Of a stretch of DNA of 64,000 nucleotides, positions 44,130 to 52,564 are shown piece after piece; positions within the stretch are counted from its first letter, which is position 1, and each line of letters starts with the position of its first letter. Under the pieces are notes generated by a model. That model had not been told where the DNA came from. It made no database searches and worked only from the letters and a program-made list of their open reading frames with translations. A program made the translations under genes and the position numbers. Source of the stretch: Candidatus Gastranaerophilales bacterium (GTDB taxonomy: Bacteria; Cyanobacteriota; Vampirovibrionia; Gastranaerophilales; Gastranaerophilaceae); contig CALVED010000005.1 in assembly GCA_944326485.1 (NCBI GenBank), forward strand, positions 123,261 to 187,260, in the 5' to 3' direction.

Positions 44130-44207
44130 AAGATTAGTCAAAAGACTATTAGGGAGAGGAGATTTGGATAAAATCCAAACTGGCCGCAACATTAAGCGGC
44201 TTTTTTA
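44130..44207 (+). ncRNA. Candidate orphan small RNA (about 78 nt)
   Basis: Between the promoter and a terminator lie three hairpins: TAGTC/GACTA (near 44135-44148), TTTGGAT/ATCCAAA (near 44163-44179), and the terminator stem GCCGC (44183-44187)/GCGGC (44196-44200) followed by TTTTTT. The stretch between hairpins one and two, TTAGGGAGAGGAGA, is single-stranded and G/A-rich and resembles a ribosome binding site, though no ORF follows it. The 3' end overlaps the tsaD stop codon on the other strand. No family match is recognised. Confidence 0.65.
44183..44206 (+). terminator. Terminator of the candidate sRNA
   Basis: GCCGC, an eight-base loop, GCGGC and six T, converging on the tsaD 3' end. Confidence 0.85.
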
Positions 44208-45260
44208 TTGCATTCTTGAAAATACCTCTACTTCTAAAGAGTCTGTTGTATTTGCCAGAAAATAAGCACTTGATGCTATCATTGATGCATTATCCGTGCA
44301 GTATTTCATTTCCGGTGCGTATATTTTGTAACCTTGATTAGAAAGTGCAAAGAATTTTTTTCTTATTTCTGAATTTGCTGCAACTCCTCCGGCTAATGCT
44401 ATAGTTTTGGCATTGATATTATCTGCTGCTTTCTTTGTTTTCTTAAATAAGGTAGAAGTTACATTCTCTTGAAAGCTTGCTGCGATATCTGCTTTTGGAA
44501 GTTCATTACATTCTTTTTTTAATTTCTGTATTAATTGAAGAGAAGCTGTTTTTAATCCGGAGAAACTAAAATCATATTCATTATGTAATTTTGCTTCGGG
44601 GAGTTTAAATGCAAAAGGATTTCCTGTTTGAGCAAGTTTATCCAAATTAACTCCGCCAGGGTATGGAAGTCCAATTAATCTGGCTACTTTATCATAAGCC
44701 TCACCTATTGCATCATCAATAGTTTCACCTATTATTTTTTGTTCAAGCCAGCTTTTAACTTCTATAATTTGGGTATGTCCTCCGCTTATTAATAGTGCAA
44801 CAAATGGTGGTTCTAAGTTTGTATTTAAGTAATTTGCACATACGTGTGCATTTAGATGATTTACTCCTATAAAGGGTTTATCATTTGCTATTGCAAGTGC
44901 TTTACCTGCATTCATTCCAACAAGTAAAGAACCAACCAGCCCCGGACCTACTGTTGCGGCAAATGCTGTTATATTATCAGGCGTTAATCCTGCTTGGTCA
45001 AATGCTTGTGCTATTACTAAATTTATTGCTTCCAAATGCTCTCTTGCTGCAACTTCAGGAACTACTCCGCCAAATTCTATATGTGTTTTTATTTGTGATG
45101 CAACTACGTTTGAGAGAACTTCTCTTCCGTTTTTTACTATAGCTGCCGCTGTTTCATCGCAGCTTGACTCTATCGCAAAAATTATATTATCTGTATTGCT
45201 ATCTGGTCCTATTAAAACAGGTTTGTTGCTTATTGGTGTTCTAAATTCTTTTATGGGCAT
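44205..45260 (-). CDS. tsaD: tRNA threonylcarbamoyladenosine synthase catalytic subunit TsaD
   Basis: Transfers the threonylcarbamoyl group to A37 of ANN-decoding tRNAs. Length is 351 residues. The ASKHA fold motifs are visible: I-E-S-S-C-D-E-T-A-A-A near 30, H-L-E-A near 109-112, H-L-N-A-H near 136 (metal-binding His), L-I-S-G-G-H-T near 158, and A-G-G-V-A-A-N near 290. An N-terminal extension of about 25 residues precedes the family core. GGAGAG lies before the ATG. Partners tsaB, tsaE and tsaC are not in the window. Confidence 0.96.
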   Translation of the reverse strand: MPIKEFRTPISNKPVLIGPDSNTDNIIFAIESSCDETAAAIVKNGREVLSNVVASQIKTHIEFGGVVPEVAAREHLEAINLVIAQAFDQAGLTPDNITAFAATVGPGLVGSLLVGMNAGKALAIANDKPFIGVNHLNAHVCANYLNTNLEPPFVALLISGGHTQIIEVKSWLEQKIIGETIDDAIGEAYDKVARLIGLPYPGGVNLDKLAQTGNPFAFKLPEAKLHNEYDFSFSGLKTASLQLIQKLKKECNELPKADIAASFQENVTSTLFKKTKKAADNINAKTIALAGGVAANSEIRKKFFALSNQGYKIYAPEMKYCTDNASMIASSAYFLANTTDSLEVEVFSRMQ

Positions 45261-45337
45261 GTTCTCTCCGGTTTGTTCTTTTTTTTTTATATTTTTTATA
45301 ATATCATTTAAATAGTTTTTTTGTGAGGATTTTTATT

Positions 45338-46603
45338 ATGTCAAGACCGATGAATATAACTGAAAAAATTTTAGCAGCTCATGCCGGTTTAGAAGAAGTT
45401 AAACCAGGACAATTAATAACAGCCAAGGTTGATATTACACTTGCAAATGATATAACGGGACCTGTTGCTGTTAATGAATTTAACAAAATAGGTGTTGATA
45501 AAGTTTTTGATAAATCAAGAGTTGTATTTGTTCCAGATCATTTTGTTCCAAACAGGGATATTAAATCAGCTCAGCAGGTAAAACAAATAAGAGAGTTTGC
45601 TCGTGAACAAAATCTTGAACATTTCTTTGAAGTAGGTAGGATGGGAATTGAACACGCGCTTTTACCTGATAATGGAATTGTTACAGCAGGTGATATTGTT
45701 ATAGGGGCTGACTCACATACTTGTACTTATGGAGCTTTAGGTGCTTTTTCGACCGGTATGGGTTCTACTGATATTGCTTGTGCTATGGCTTCAGGTGAAA
45801 CTTGGTTAAAGGTTCCTTCCGCAATTAAAGTTGAGTTTAATGGTAAATTAAATAAATGGGTAACAGCAAAGGATTTGATTTTATACTTAATAGGTGACAT
45901 TGGTGTTGACGGTGCTTTATATAAAACCCTTGAAATAACCGGTTCTACTATTAGTGAACTTCCTATGGACGGCAGGTTTACTATTTGCAATATGGCTATT
46001 GAAGCAGGAGCTAAAAATGGTATTATTCCTCCTGATGATATTACAAAAAAATATTTAGAAAATAGGAGTATAAGACCTTATAAATTTTATGAAAGTGATA
46101 AAGATGCTCAATACGAAAAAATTATAAAGTATAATGTTGAAGAAATTGAGCCTATTGTTGCTTTCCCTCATTTGCCTGAAAATACTAAGCCTGTATCGGA
46201 AGCAGGTAATGTAAAAATAGATCAGGCAGTTATCGGAAGCTGTACAAATGGAAGATTATCTGATATAAAAGCTGCTGCAGAAATATTAAAAGGAAGAAAA
46301 GTTCATAAAGATGTAAGGTTAATTGTATTCCCTGCAACACAACAGATATATTTAGAAGCAATAAAGATGGGTTATATTCAAACAATAATTGAAGCAGGGG
46401 GTGCTGTTTCTACTCCTACATGCGGACCTTGCCTTGGAGGTCATTGCGGTATTTTAGCTGAAGGAGAACGTGCTATATCTACTACAAACAGAAATTTTGT
46501 AGGACGTATGGGGCATGTTAAGAGTGAAGTTTATTTGGCTTCTCCATATATTGCTGCAGCCAGTGCTGTTGCAGGATATATTGTCTCTCCTGATGCATTA
46601 TAA
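45338..46603 (+). CDS. leuC: 3-isopropylmalate dehydratase large subunit (LeuC-type aconitase)
   Basis: The 421-residue large subunit of the [4Fe-4S] isomerase of leucine synthesis, or possibly the homoaconitase-type relative. The ATG at 45338 (SD TGAGGA upstream) is preferred over a GTG 15 bases upstream. Cluster ligands are C-T-N-G near 302 and C-G-P-C near 362-365. D-S-H-T-C-T-Y near 128 and S-C-T-N-G-R-L near 301 complete the family pattern. The small subunit gene leuD and the other leu genes are not adjacent, which is unusual. Confidence 0.93.
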   Translation: MSRPMNITEKILAAHAGLEEVKPGQLITAKVDITLANDITGPVAVNEFNKIGVDKVFDKSRVVFVPDHFVPNRDIKSAQQVKQIREFAREQNLEHFFEVGRMGIEHALLPDNGIVTAGDIVIGADSHTCTYGALGAFSTGMGSTDIACAMASGETWLKVPSAIKVEFNGKLNKWVTAKDLILYLIGDIGVDGALYKTLEITGSTISELPMDGRFTICNMAIEAGAKNGIIPPDDITKKYLENRSIRPYKFYESDKDAQYEKIIKYNVEEIEPIVAFPHLPENTKPVSEAGNVKIDQAVIGSCTNGRLSDIKAAAEILKGRKVHKDVRLIVFPATQQIYLEAIKMGYIQTIIEAGGAVSTPTCGPCLGGHCGILAEGERAISTTNRNFVGRMGHVKSEVYLASPYIAAASAVAGYIVSPDAL

Positions 46604-46669
46604 GATTATTCGATAGTATTATTGAATAATAAAATTTTAAATAAGAAAATTACACTAGTAGATATATAT

Positions 46670-48016
46670 ATGGCAACAAAAGAACTAACATCGGGAAATC
46701 CGTTAAAATTAATAATTTTATTCATGATTCCTATATTTTTAGGAAATCTCTTCCAACAAATATATAGTTTGGTGGATACTCTTATTGTCGGAAGGACTAT
46801 TGGTTTAAACGCTCTTGCGGCAGTTGGGGCTACGGGACCTATGATTTTTCTTATTATTAGTTTTATTTTTGCATCTACACAAGGGTTTGCTGTTGTTACT
46901 GCCCAGAAGTTTGGGGCTAGAGATTATGAACTTGTAAGAAAATCTGTTACATCAGGCTTTATTCTTTCTTTTATATTAACTGTTGTAATGACATTAATTT
47001 CTGCTCCTTTCACAATACAGATGCTTTCTTTTTTAAGAACCCCATCTGATATAATTCAACTTTCTAATGATTATCTTTTTATCATGTTTATTGGAATAAT
47101 AGCTACTGTATTTTATAACTATTCTTCAAATGTAATAAGAGCTTTGGGTGATAGTAAAACACCTCTTTATTTCTTGATTTTCGCATCTATATTAAATATT
47201 TTTCTTGATTTGATATTTATATTGAAATTTCATATGGGAGTTAAAGGAGCTGCTTGGGCAACGGTTGTTTCACAAGCGGTTTCTACTATTCTTTGTCTTA
47301 CTTTTATGTTTTTAAGATTTTCGATTTTAAGATTAAAAAAGTCAGATTGGTTTGTTGATATGAAATTTCTTTATGAACACTTAAGAATAGGTATTCCAAT
47401 GGGATTTCAAATGTCTGTATTAACAATTGGAATAATAGCTGTTCAATATGTATTAAATGGTTTGGGTTCAATTGCAATTGCTGCTTATACAACAGCTGTA
47501 AGAGTTGATCAACTTGCTTCACAGTCTTTGTTAGCCTTAGGAGCTGCAGTTGCAACGTATACGGCACAGAACTTTGGGGCAAAAAAGATGTCTAGAATAA
47601 GAGAAGGGGCAAAAGCCAGCATATTTATTATATTTATAATAAGTTTACTTTGTGCTGTATTTATTTTAACATGCGGAGAATTTGTAGTTGGTTTATTTAT
47701 GGATGTTCCTAATGAAGAAGTTATTAGACTTGCTATGCAGTATTTACATGTAATAATAATTTTCTTCTTTTTCTTGGGGATGCTTCTTTTATACAGGAAT
47801 ATTCTCCAAGGAATGGGTAATGTAATGGCACCTTTGTTTTCAGGTTTAGCAGAATTAATAATGAGAGTCTTAGCTGCTTTTATTTTAGTTTCCCCATTTG
47901 GATTTTTAGGAATATGTCTTGCGTCTCCGGTTGCATGGATTGCTGCTTCTATTGTTTTATATGTAGGCTATAAAATTAGTTTGGTTAGAAACTTAAAAAA
48001 AATAAGAAAAATATAA
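46670..48016 (+). CDS. MATE-family multidrug/sodium-coupled efflux transporter
   Basis: From the ATG at 46670 the protein has 448 residues; upstream TTG codons lie in frame but the family start M-A-T-K-E-L-T-S-G-N-P-L-K fits this one. Twelve hydrophobic helices are arranged in the two-lobe MATE pattern, with P-I-F-L-G-N-L-F-Q-Q-I-Y at the first helix and R-T-I-G-L-N-A-L-A-A-V-G after it. G-A-A-V-A-T-Y-T-A-Q-N-F-G-A is the mirror motif in the second lobe. Substrate unknown; the NorM/DinF subgroup cannot be told apart by eye. Confidence 0.92.
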   Translation: MATKELTSGNPLKLIILFMIPIFLGNLFQQIYSLVDTLIVGRTIGLNALAAVGATGPMIFLIISFIFASTQGFAVVTAQKFGARDYELVRKSVTSGFILSFILTVVMTLISAPFTIQMLSFLRTPSDIIQLSNDYLFIMFIGIIATVFYNYSSNVIRALGDSKTPLYFLIFASILNIFLDLIFILKFHMGVKGAAWATVVSQAVSTILCLTFMFLRFSILRLKKSDWFVDMKFLYEHLRIGIPMGFQMSVLTIGIIAVQYVLNGLGSIAIAAYTTAVRVDQLASQSLLALGAAVATYTAQNFGAKKMSRIREGAKASIFIIFIISLLCAVFILTCGEFVVGLFMDVPNEEVIRLAMQYLHVIIIFFFFLGMLLLYRNILQGMGNVMAPLFSGLAELIMRVLAAFILVSPFGFLGICLASPVAWIAASIVLYVGYKISLVRNLKKIRKI

Positions 48017-48020
48017 ATAC

Positions 48021-48647
48021 TTAAATACTTATTGTAACTCTTGATCCTTCTTTATGGTAATTTCCGCCTCCACAGATGGTTTCTATTACTTTAAGTAAAA
48101 ATTCTCTTGGTGCTTCCATTTGATTTATATAAAATTCTTGATTACCTAAATGTCTTATTTTTATTATTGCTTTTGCTGTTTTATCTGCAGGTACATATAA
48201 TGAGGAAACTTCCATATCTAAAAGTTTTTGTTCTATTTCTTCATTATATCCGTGTACAAGTTCAGGTATAGTTCCTTTTATTGCAATAATTCTTCCAGTG
48301 AATAATGGTGAATCTTTTTCTCTGTGCAGGGCTTTCGGTTTATCTTTCATATTAGATACGAAGCTTATTGAATGCCATAATATATTTAAAAGAGCTATAT
48401 GTCTTTGTTTGTCATATTCATAATATATATTTTCAGATGGTATTCCTCTTGATGTAAATGATTGTTTTAAATATTCAACTGTTAATGCCATATTTTCAAC
48501 CATTTTATCAAATAAAATTGCAGTATTTGCATTAGATTGTTGATATTCAAGAAATTGCTTGTACATATGACTTGATACAAGACTCATTCTCTCTTGTATA
48601 ACAGATGATTTTCTTGCTGTTGTTTCTATATCATCAAAATTACTCAA
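48021..48647 (-). CDS. Hypothetical protein of unknown function
   Basis: From a TTG at 48647 (GCAGGAAATAT upstream, a good site) the product has 208 residues; the frame stays open to a GTG at 48695, which would add 16 basic residues. No signal peptide or helix of membrane type. An N-terminal Met/Gln-rich helical region (K-S-S-V-I-Q-E-R-M-S-L-V) is followed by a middle with a long charged helix and a C-terminal part with V-S-S-L-Y-V-P-A-D-K-T-A-K-A-I-I-K-I-R-H-L-G, probably an alpha/beta fold. No family recognised. It is convergent with the MATE gene. Confidence 0.6.
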   Translation of the reverse strand: MSNFDDIETTARKSSVIQERMSLVSSHMYKQFLEYQQSNANTAILFDKMVENMALTVEYLKQSFTSRGIPSENIYYEYDKQRHIALLNILWHSISFVSNMKDKPKALHREKDSPLFTGRIIAIKGTIPELVHGYNEEIEQKLLDMEVSSLYVPADKTAKAIIKIRHLGNQEFYINQMEAPREFLLKVIETICGGGNYHKEGSRVTISI

Positions 48648-48801
48648 ATATTTCCTGCTCTTTCTTCTTATTATTATTCTAGTTGAAAGTAACACTTTGT
48701 AAAACTATTTTAAACTTTTTTATTACAAAAACGAATACTTAATTTACATTATTTATTTTCAACTTTTGCTTTTTTGTTTAAATTAAAATATTATTTCTAA
48801 T

Positions 48802-49752
48802 ATGAAAATTGTTATTGTAGGCTATGGTGAAATGTTTGATTCCCTTGTTGCTGGAACATTAGCTTCCGGACATCAAATTGTTGGTGTATTCAGGCATGAA
48901 AATGTTATCTATAGCCCATTAAAAAGATTTATTTATGATAATTTATTCCCTTCTGCGAATAAATTATTTATAAAATCATTAGGTTTATATGATATTAAAT
49001 CAAAAAGTGTAAATTGTAATAAATTCAGAAAAGAAATAAAGAAACTTGATGCTGATATTATTTTAGTTGGCTCTTGGAGTGAAAAATTCACACTAGAAAC
49101 TATTTGTTCTCCAAAAGTGGCTTGTATAAATGTACATCCTTCTCTGCTTCCTAAATATAGGGGGCCTAATCCTTATATTCAAGTGATTCTTAATAATGAG
49201 AAAAAGAGTGGTATTACTTTTCATTTAATGAACGAATATTTTGATAAGGGAGCAATTCTTTATCAAGTACAAACTGATATATCTGATGAAGAAACAGGCT
49301 ATAGCCTCAAACTTAAATGCTGTGAACTTGCAAGAAAAGAAGTTGTTAATTTATTAAATTCCTATCGTGAAAAAATTCAAATTCCCCTTATTCAAAACGA
49401 AAAAGATTCTTCTTATCAATCTCATATTTCTTTAAAAGATTCTATACTTGACTTTGAACAAGAAAATTCTTCAGAAATTGCAAGAAGAATAAGGGCGCTA
49501 ACTCCTTGGATGGATTGTCATATAGCATATAAGGATGAATTCTTTACTTTTAAAAAATATAAGATATGTTCTGAAATATCAAAACTATCACCTTCTACAA
49601 TTATAAAAAAATCAAAAAATTCGATATCTATTGTTTGTAAAGATAATAGAGTAATAGAATTTTCGGGTTTAAAATTAAAAAGACCTGTTTTGAATTTATT
49701 CACTAAATTTTACATAAAATACATTGTAAAAATAAATTCTAAAGTACTTTAG
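48802..49752 (+). CDS. Methionyl-tRNA formyltransferase-like protein
   Basis: A 316-residue protein of the formyltransferase fold. The catalytic pattern N-V-H-P-S-L-L-P-K-Y-R-G-P-N-P is seen near residues 113-127 and an F-D-K-G-A-I-L segment near 149, corresponding to the N/H/D catalytic triad region. The N-terminus (I-V-I-V-G-Y-G) is a Rossmann-like start, and a C-terminal OB-like domain follows (S-I-L-D-F..., R-R-I-R-A-L-T-P-W). Whether it is the housekeeping Fmt or an N-formyltransferase for amino sugars is not resolved: Fmt usually opens F-M-G-T-P-x-F, which is absent here. The gap to its neighbour is small, but no operon is obvious. Confidence 0.78.
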   Translation: MKIVIVGYGEMFDSLVAGTLASGHQIVGVFRHENVIYSPLKRFIYDNLFPSANKLFIKSLGLYDIKSKSVNCNKFRKEIKKLDADIILVGSWSEKFTLETICSPKVACINVHPSLLPKYRGPNPYIQVILNNEKKSGITFHLMNEYFDKGAILYQVQTDISDEETGYSLKLKCCELARKEVVNLLNSYREKIQIPLIQNEKDSSYQSHISLKDSILDFEQENSSEIARRIRALTPWMDCHIAYKDEFFTFKKYKICSEISKLSPSTIIKKSKNSISIVCKDNRVIEFSGLKLKRPVLNLFTKFYIKYIVKINSKVL

Positions 49753-49792
49753 TCTTTTTAATGATATAATTTATAAAAAACGGAAGGTATAA

Positions 49793-50623
49793 ATGTTAGA
49801 TTTAAATTCAGATTATGAAGTTATAACTTTTGCGATAGGAGATACTAAAGCAGGTTCAAAAATGGGTAAACTGCAAGTTAGAAATCTTGAAGATTCTTCT
49901 GTATTAAATTGTATTTTATGGGAAGAGACTTTAAACAGGCTTGATTCAAAGTTATTTAGAACAAATAATGTTATAAAAATTAATGCAGGAACATATAATG
50001 AAAAGTATAATAACTGTTTAATTTCTGATATATCTTTGGTAAAAGAGGCAAAGCTTGGTCTTGATGATTCGCAACAAGATGAATTATTTGAAAAAATTAC
50101 ATCATATGTTGAAGATATAAAAGATAAAAAATTAGCAGAGTTTGTTTCTTCTTTATTATTTGAGTATGAAAAGGAGTTTAAAACAGCACCGGCTGCTAAG
50201 TTAATGCATCATAATTATATTGGCGGATTATTAGAGCATACTTATGAATGTTTAGATATAGCAAAAACAGTTCTTACTAAATGTAATAATAAAATTAATC
50301 CAGATATTGTTTATGCGGCTTGTATACTTCATGATTTCGGAAAAATCTTTGAATATAATGTTGATTTAAAAACAGGTTTAATTGAATACAATGAAGAATT
50401 TAGGAAGGATTGGAGAACTCACTCACAGTGGGGATTTTCAATTTGTATGAATAATGGATTTAAAGATGTTGCAAAGATGATTGCAGCCCATCATGGCAGA
50501 ACAGATTGGGGTGCTTTAATAGATTTAGATGATAAAGATGCAGAGCCTTTTATGTATATAATTCATCATATTGATGATTTATCTGCAAAATTTGGTAAAA
50601 TTTCAATATCAGATATAAATTAA
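49793..50623 (+). CDS. YhaM-like 3'-5' exoribonuclease (OB fold + HD domain)
   Basis: A 276-residue protein. An OB-fold occupies residues 1-85 (V-I-T-F-A-I-G-D-T-K... L-N-C-I-L-W-E). The HD phosphohydrolase domain follows: H-H-N-Y-I-G-G-L-L-E-H-T near 142-153, A-C-I-L-H-D-F-G-K near 179-187 (the HD pair), A-A-H-H-G-R near 234, and H-H-I-D-D near 257. This is the YhaM domain order, acting on RNA and single-stranded DNA 3' ends. It heads a plus-strand run with the next two genes (12 bp, then 1 bp). Confidence 0.88.
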   Translation: MLDLNSDYEVITFAIGDTKAGSKMGKLQVRNLEDSSVLNCILWEETLNRLDSKLFRTNNVIKINAGTYNEKYNNCLISDISLVKEAKLGLDDSQQDELFEKITSYVEDIKDKKLAEFVSSLLFEYEKEFKTAPAAKLMHHNYIGGLLEHTYECLDIAKTVLTKCNNKINPDIVYAACILHDFGKIFEYNVDLKTGLIEYNEEFRKDWRTHSQWGFSICMNNGFKDVAKMIAAHHGRTDWGALIDLDDKDAEPFMYIIHHIDDLSAKFGKISISDIN

Positions 50624-50635
50624 AGGATATAAATT

Positions 50636-51340
50636 ATGAAAAAAATACTTTCTTTATTAATAATAATTTTTTGTATGATAACATTTAATTTTCAAGATGC
50701 ATTAGCTGTTGTTAATAAACAGATTAATGCGAATATAAAAACAAAGAGAGTTCCAGAGGGAACTGTAATTAAATTAAGATTATTGGATCCGTTAAATTCT
50801 ATGAGTATGGAATTAGGTGACCAATTTGATTTAATGGTAGTTGACAATGTTAAAGTAAACAATGTAGTTGTAATACCGCAAGGTAGTGTTATAAGAGGTT
50901 CGATAGAAGAATTGCAAAAACCTGCAAGACTTTATAAAGGCGGTATGATTCGTTTATATTTTGACCATATTGTAAGTTCGACAGGGAAACAGGTTCCTTT
51001 TTATGCAGGTATTTGTAACAACCCTAATGTAACTTATGATGGTGCTTTGAGTTCTAAAACAAATTATCAGACAGCATTATCTAATACGGCACAAACTACC
51101 AAGAATATTGTAGTAAAACCTACTACTTGGGCTTGGGAAAAGGGTGATGAACTGTTTAATGGTTCACCAAAGTACGTTATGGCTCCATTAACTGCAATAG
51201 TTAGTGTTCCTGTGGCCGGAATATATTTTGTTGGTGATGCTATTGCTGATGTATTTAAAAAAGGTAAAGATATTAACTTAAATCAGGGTGAAACTATTCA
51301 GGTTCAGTTATTGAAGCCTATTGATATGCCGGTATATTAG
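50636..51340 (+). CDS. Exported hypothetical protein
   Basis: A 234-residue protein with a signal peptide (residues 2-24, cleaved near D-A-L-A). The mature part has repeated beta-strand sequences such as G-T-V-I-K-L-R-L-L-D-P-L-N-S and V-I-P-Q-G-S-V-I-R-G-S-I, resembling the beta-rich TrbI/VirB10-like or DUF-type envelope domains, and ends in V-Q-L-L-K-P-I. There is a hydrophobic segment near 185-205 (A-P-L-T-A-I-V-S-V-P-V-A-G-I-Y-F-V-G). No firm family. It sits 12 bp after the YhaM-like gene. Confidence 0.65.
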   Translation: MKKILSLLIIIFCMITFNFQDALAVVNKQINANIKTKRVPEGTVIKLRLLDPLNSMSMELGDQFDLMVVDNVKVNNVVVIPQGSVIRGSIEELQKPARLYKGGMIRLYFDHIVSSTGKQVPFYAGICNNPNVTYDGALSSKTNYQTALSNTAQTTKNIVVKPTTWAWEKGDELFNGSPKYVMAPLTAIVSVPVAGIYFVGDAIADVFKKGKDINLNQGETIQVQLLKPIDMPVY

Positions 51341-51341
51341 T

Positions 51342-51890
51342 ATGTCTTTTGAAAGAATTTTTATTAATAGCTTGTTTGTTCTAAAAAATATTGGAAGTAT
51401 AGTTCTTCTGAAAAGAGAAAAAGCTATTTCTTCTTTACTATTGAAAAATGCTATTAGACTTTCTATAGCTGAATCTTGCACAGGCGGTTTGATAAGTTCA
51501 AGATTAACTGATATATCAGGATCAAGTGCATATATTTTTCAAAATTTTGTAACATATGCAAATAGTGCAAAAGTTCAATTGTTAGGAGTGAATAAAAATA
51601 CAATTGATAAATATGGAGTTGTTTCATCTGAAGTTGCACTGGAAATGGCTGAAGGGCTTTTGAAAAATTATAATTGTTCTCTTGCTATTGCAACAACAGG
51701 AATAGCAGGTCCATTGGGCGCAACCGATACAAAACCTGTAGGTTTAATTTATATTGCAATTGCAAATAGTCAAATTAAAAAAGCATATAAATTTGAAACT
51801 AACTCATTACTATATAGAAGAATAATGAAATACGCTTTTTCTAATAAGGCATTAGATTTGCTTTTAGATTTTCTCAGAGAAAATTATTAA
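51342..51890 (+). CDS. pncC: CinA C-terminal domain / nicotinamide-nucleotide amidohydrolase
   Basis: A 182-residue stand-alone CinA-C domain, which deamidates NMN to NaMN in NAD recycling. The ATG at 51342 directly follows the stop of the previous gene. The hallmarks are S-I-A-E-S-C-T-G-G-L-I-S-S-R-L-T near 44-59, G-A-x-x-F-x-x-F-V-T-Y-A-N-S-A-K, and A-T-T-G-I-A-G-P near 118-125. The usual N-terminal CinA domain is missing, as in PncC. The repeat remnant copy G starts 3 bp after the stop. Confidence 0.88.
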   Translation: MSFERIFINSLFVLKNIGSIVLLKREKAISSLLLKNAIRLSIAESCTGGLISSRLTDISGSSAYIFQNFVTYANSAKVQLLGVNKNTIDKYGVVSSEVALEMAEGLLKNYNCSLAIATTGIAGPLGATDTKPVGLIYIAIANSQIKKAYKFETNSLLYRRIMKYAFSNKALDLLLDFLRENY

Positions 51891-51892
51891 TA

Positions 51893-51941
51893 TGTCCGAG
51901 AAAAATTCACGATAAGCAGAAAGAACGATACTAGATTAAAT
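51893..51941 (+). repeat. Dispersed repeat, internally deleted remnant (copy G)
   Basis: A 49-bp fusion of the left end (TGTCCGAGAAAAATTCACGATAAGC) with the extreme right end (CGATACTAGATTAAAT), as if everything between had been deleted precisely. It lies between the stop of pncC and the 3' end of lepB. Confidence 0.88.
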
Positions 51942-51949
51942 GAGAATAA

Positions 51950-52564
51950 TTAGTTATAATTCTTCTTTTCAAAATATTTAAAATGTGTAACAGGCCAGAA
52001 TAATATTTTTGCTCTGCCAATAAATCTATCTTTCTTCAAAGTACCCCAATATCTTGAGTCTGTTGAATTTCCTCTGTTATCTCCCATCATAAAGTATTCA
52101 TCTTCACCTAAAGTTAATGGTCCGCAGAACATATTTTCTTTACAGATTGTATAATCAAATCTGTCTTTTATATATGGCTCGTTGAGAATTTTGTCATTTA
52201 TTAAAACATCAGAAGAACCATCTTCATTTTGTACAATTTGTATTTTATCTCCGGGTAAACCAATTACACGTTTAATAAAAGCAGTATCTTTACAGAAAAA
52301 GCCTGTTAATCTTCTAAATAATGATAAAGGGTCATATTTTAAATCTACTTCCGGCGGATAAAATATCATTATATCACCTCTATTTGGTGAAGAATAAAAT
52401 CTTGAAAAATTTTCAACAATTACTCTATCACCTTCAACTAAAGTAGGTTTCATAGATGCTGAAGGAATCCATCTTACTTCTCCAAAGAAAAACCTTATTA
52501 TTATTAGTGCAACTACTACAAATACAACTGTTTCAACTATTTCTTTTAATATTGCTTTATTCAT
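51950..52564 (-). CDS. lepB: Signal peptidase I
   Basis: The 204-residue type I leader peptidase removes signal peptides on the outer face of the inner membrane. One N-terminal transmembrane helix covers residues 9-27. The catalytic Ser is S37 in P-S-A-S-M-K-P-T, and the catalytic Lys is K98 in A-F-I-K-R-V-I-G. The C-terminal G-D-N-R-G-N-S-x-D-S-R box is near 170. It starts at the base after the polyprenyl synthase stop, so the two are cotranscribed. Confidence 0.96.
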   Translation of the reverse strand: MNKAILKEIVETVVFVVVALIIIRFFFGEVRWIPSASMKPTLVEGDRVIVENFSRFYSSPNRGDIMIFYPPEVDLKYDPLSLFRRLTGFFCKDTAFIKRVIGLPGDKIQIVQNEDGSSDVLINDKILNEPYIKDRFDYTICKENMFCGPLTLGEDEYFMMGDNRGNSTDSRYWGTLKKDRFIGRAKILFWPVTHFKYFEKKNYN

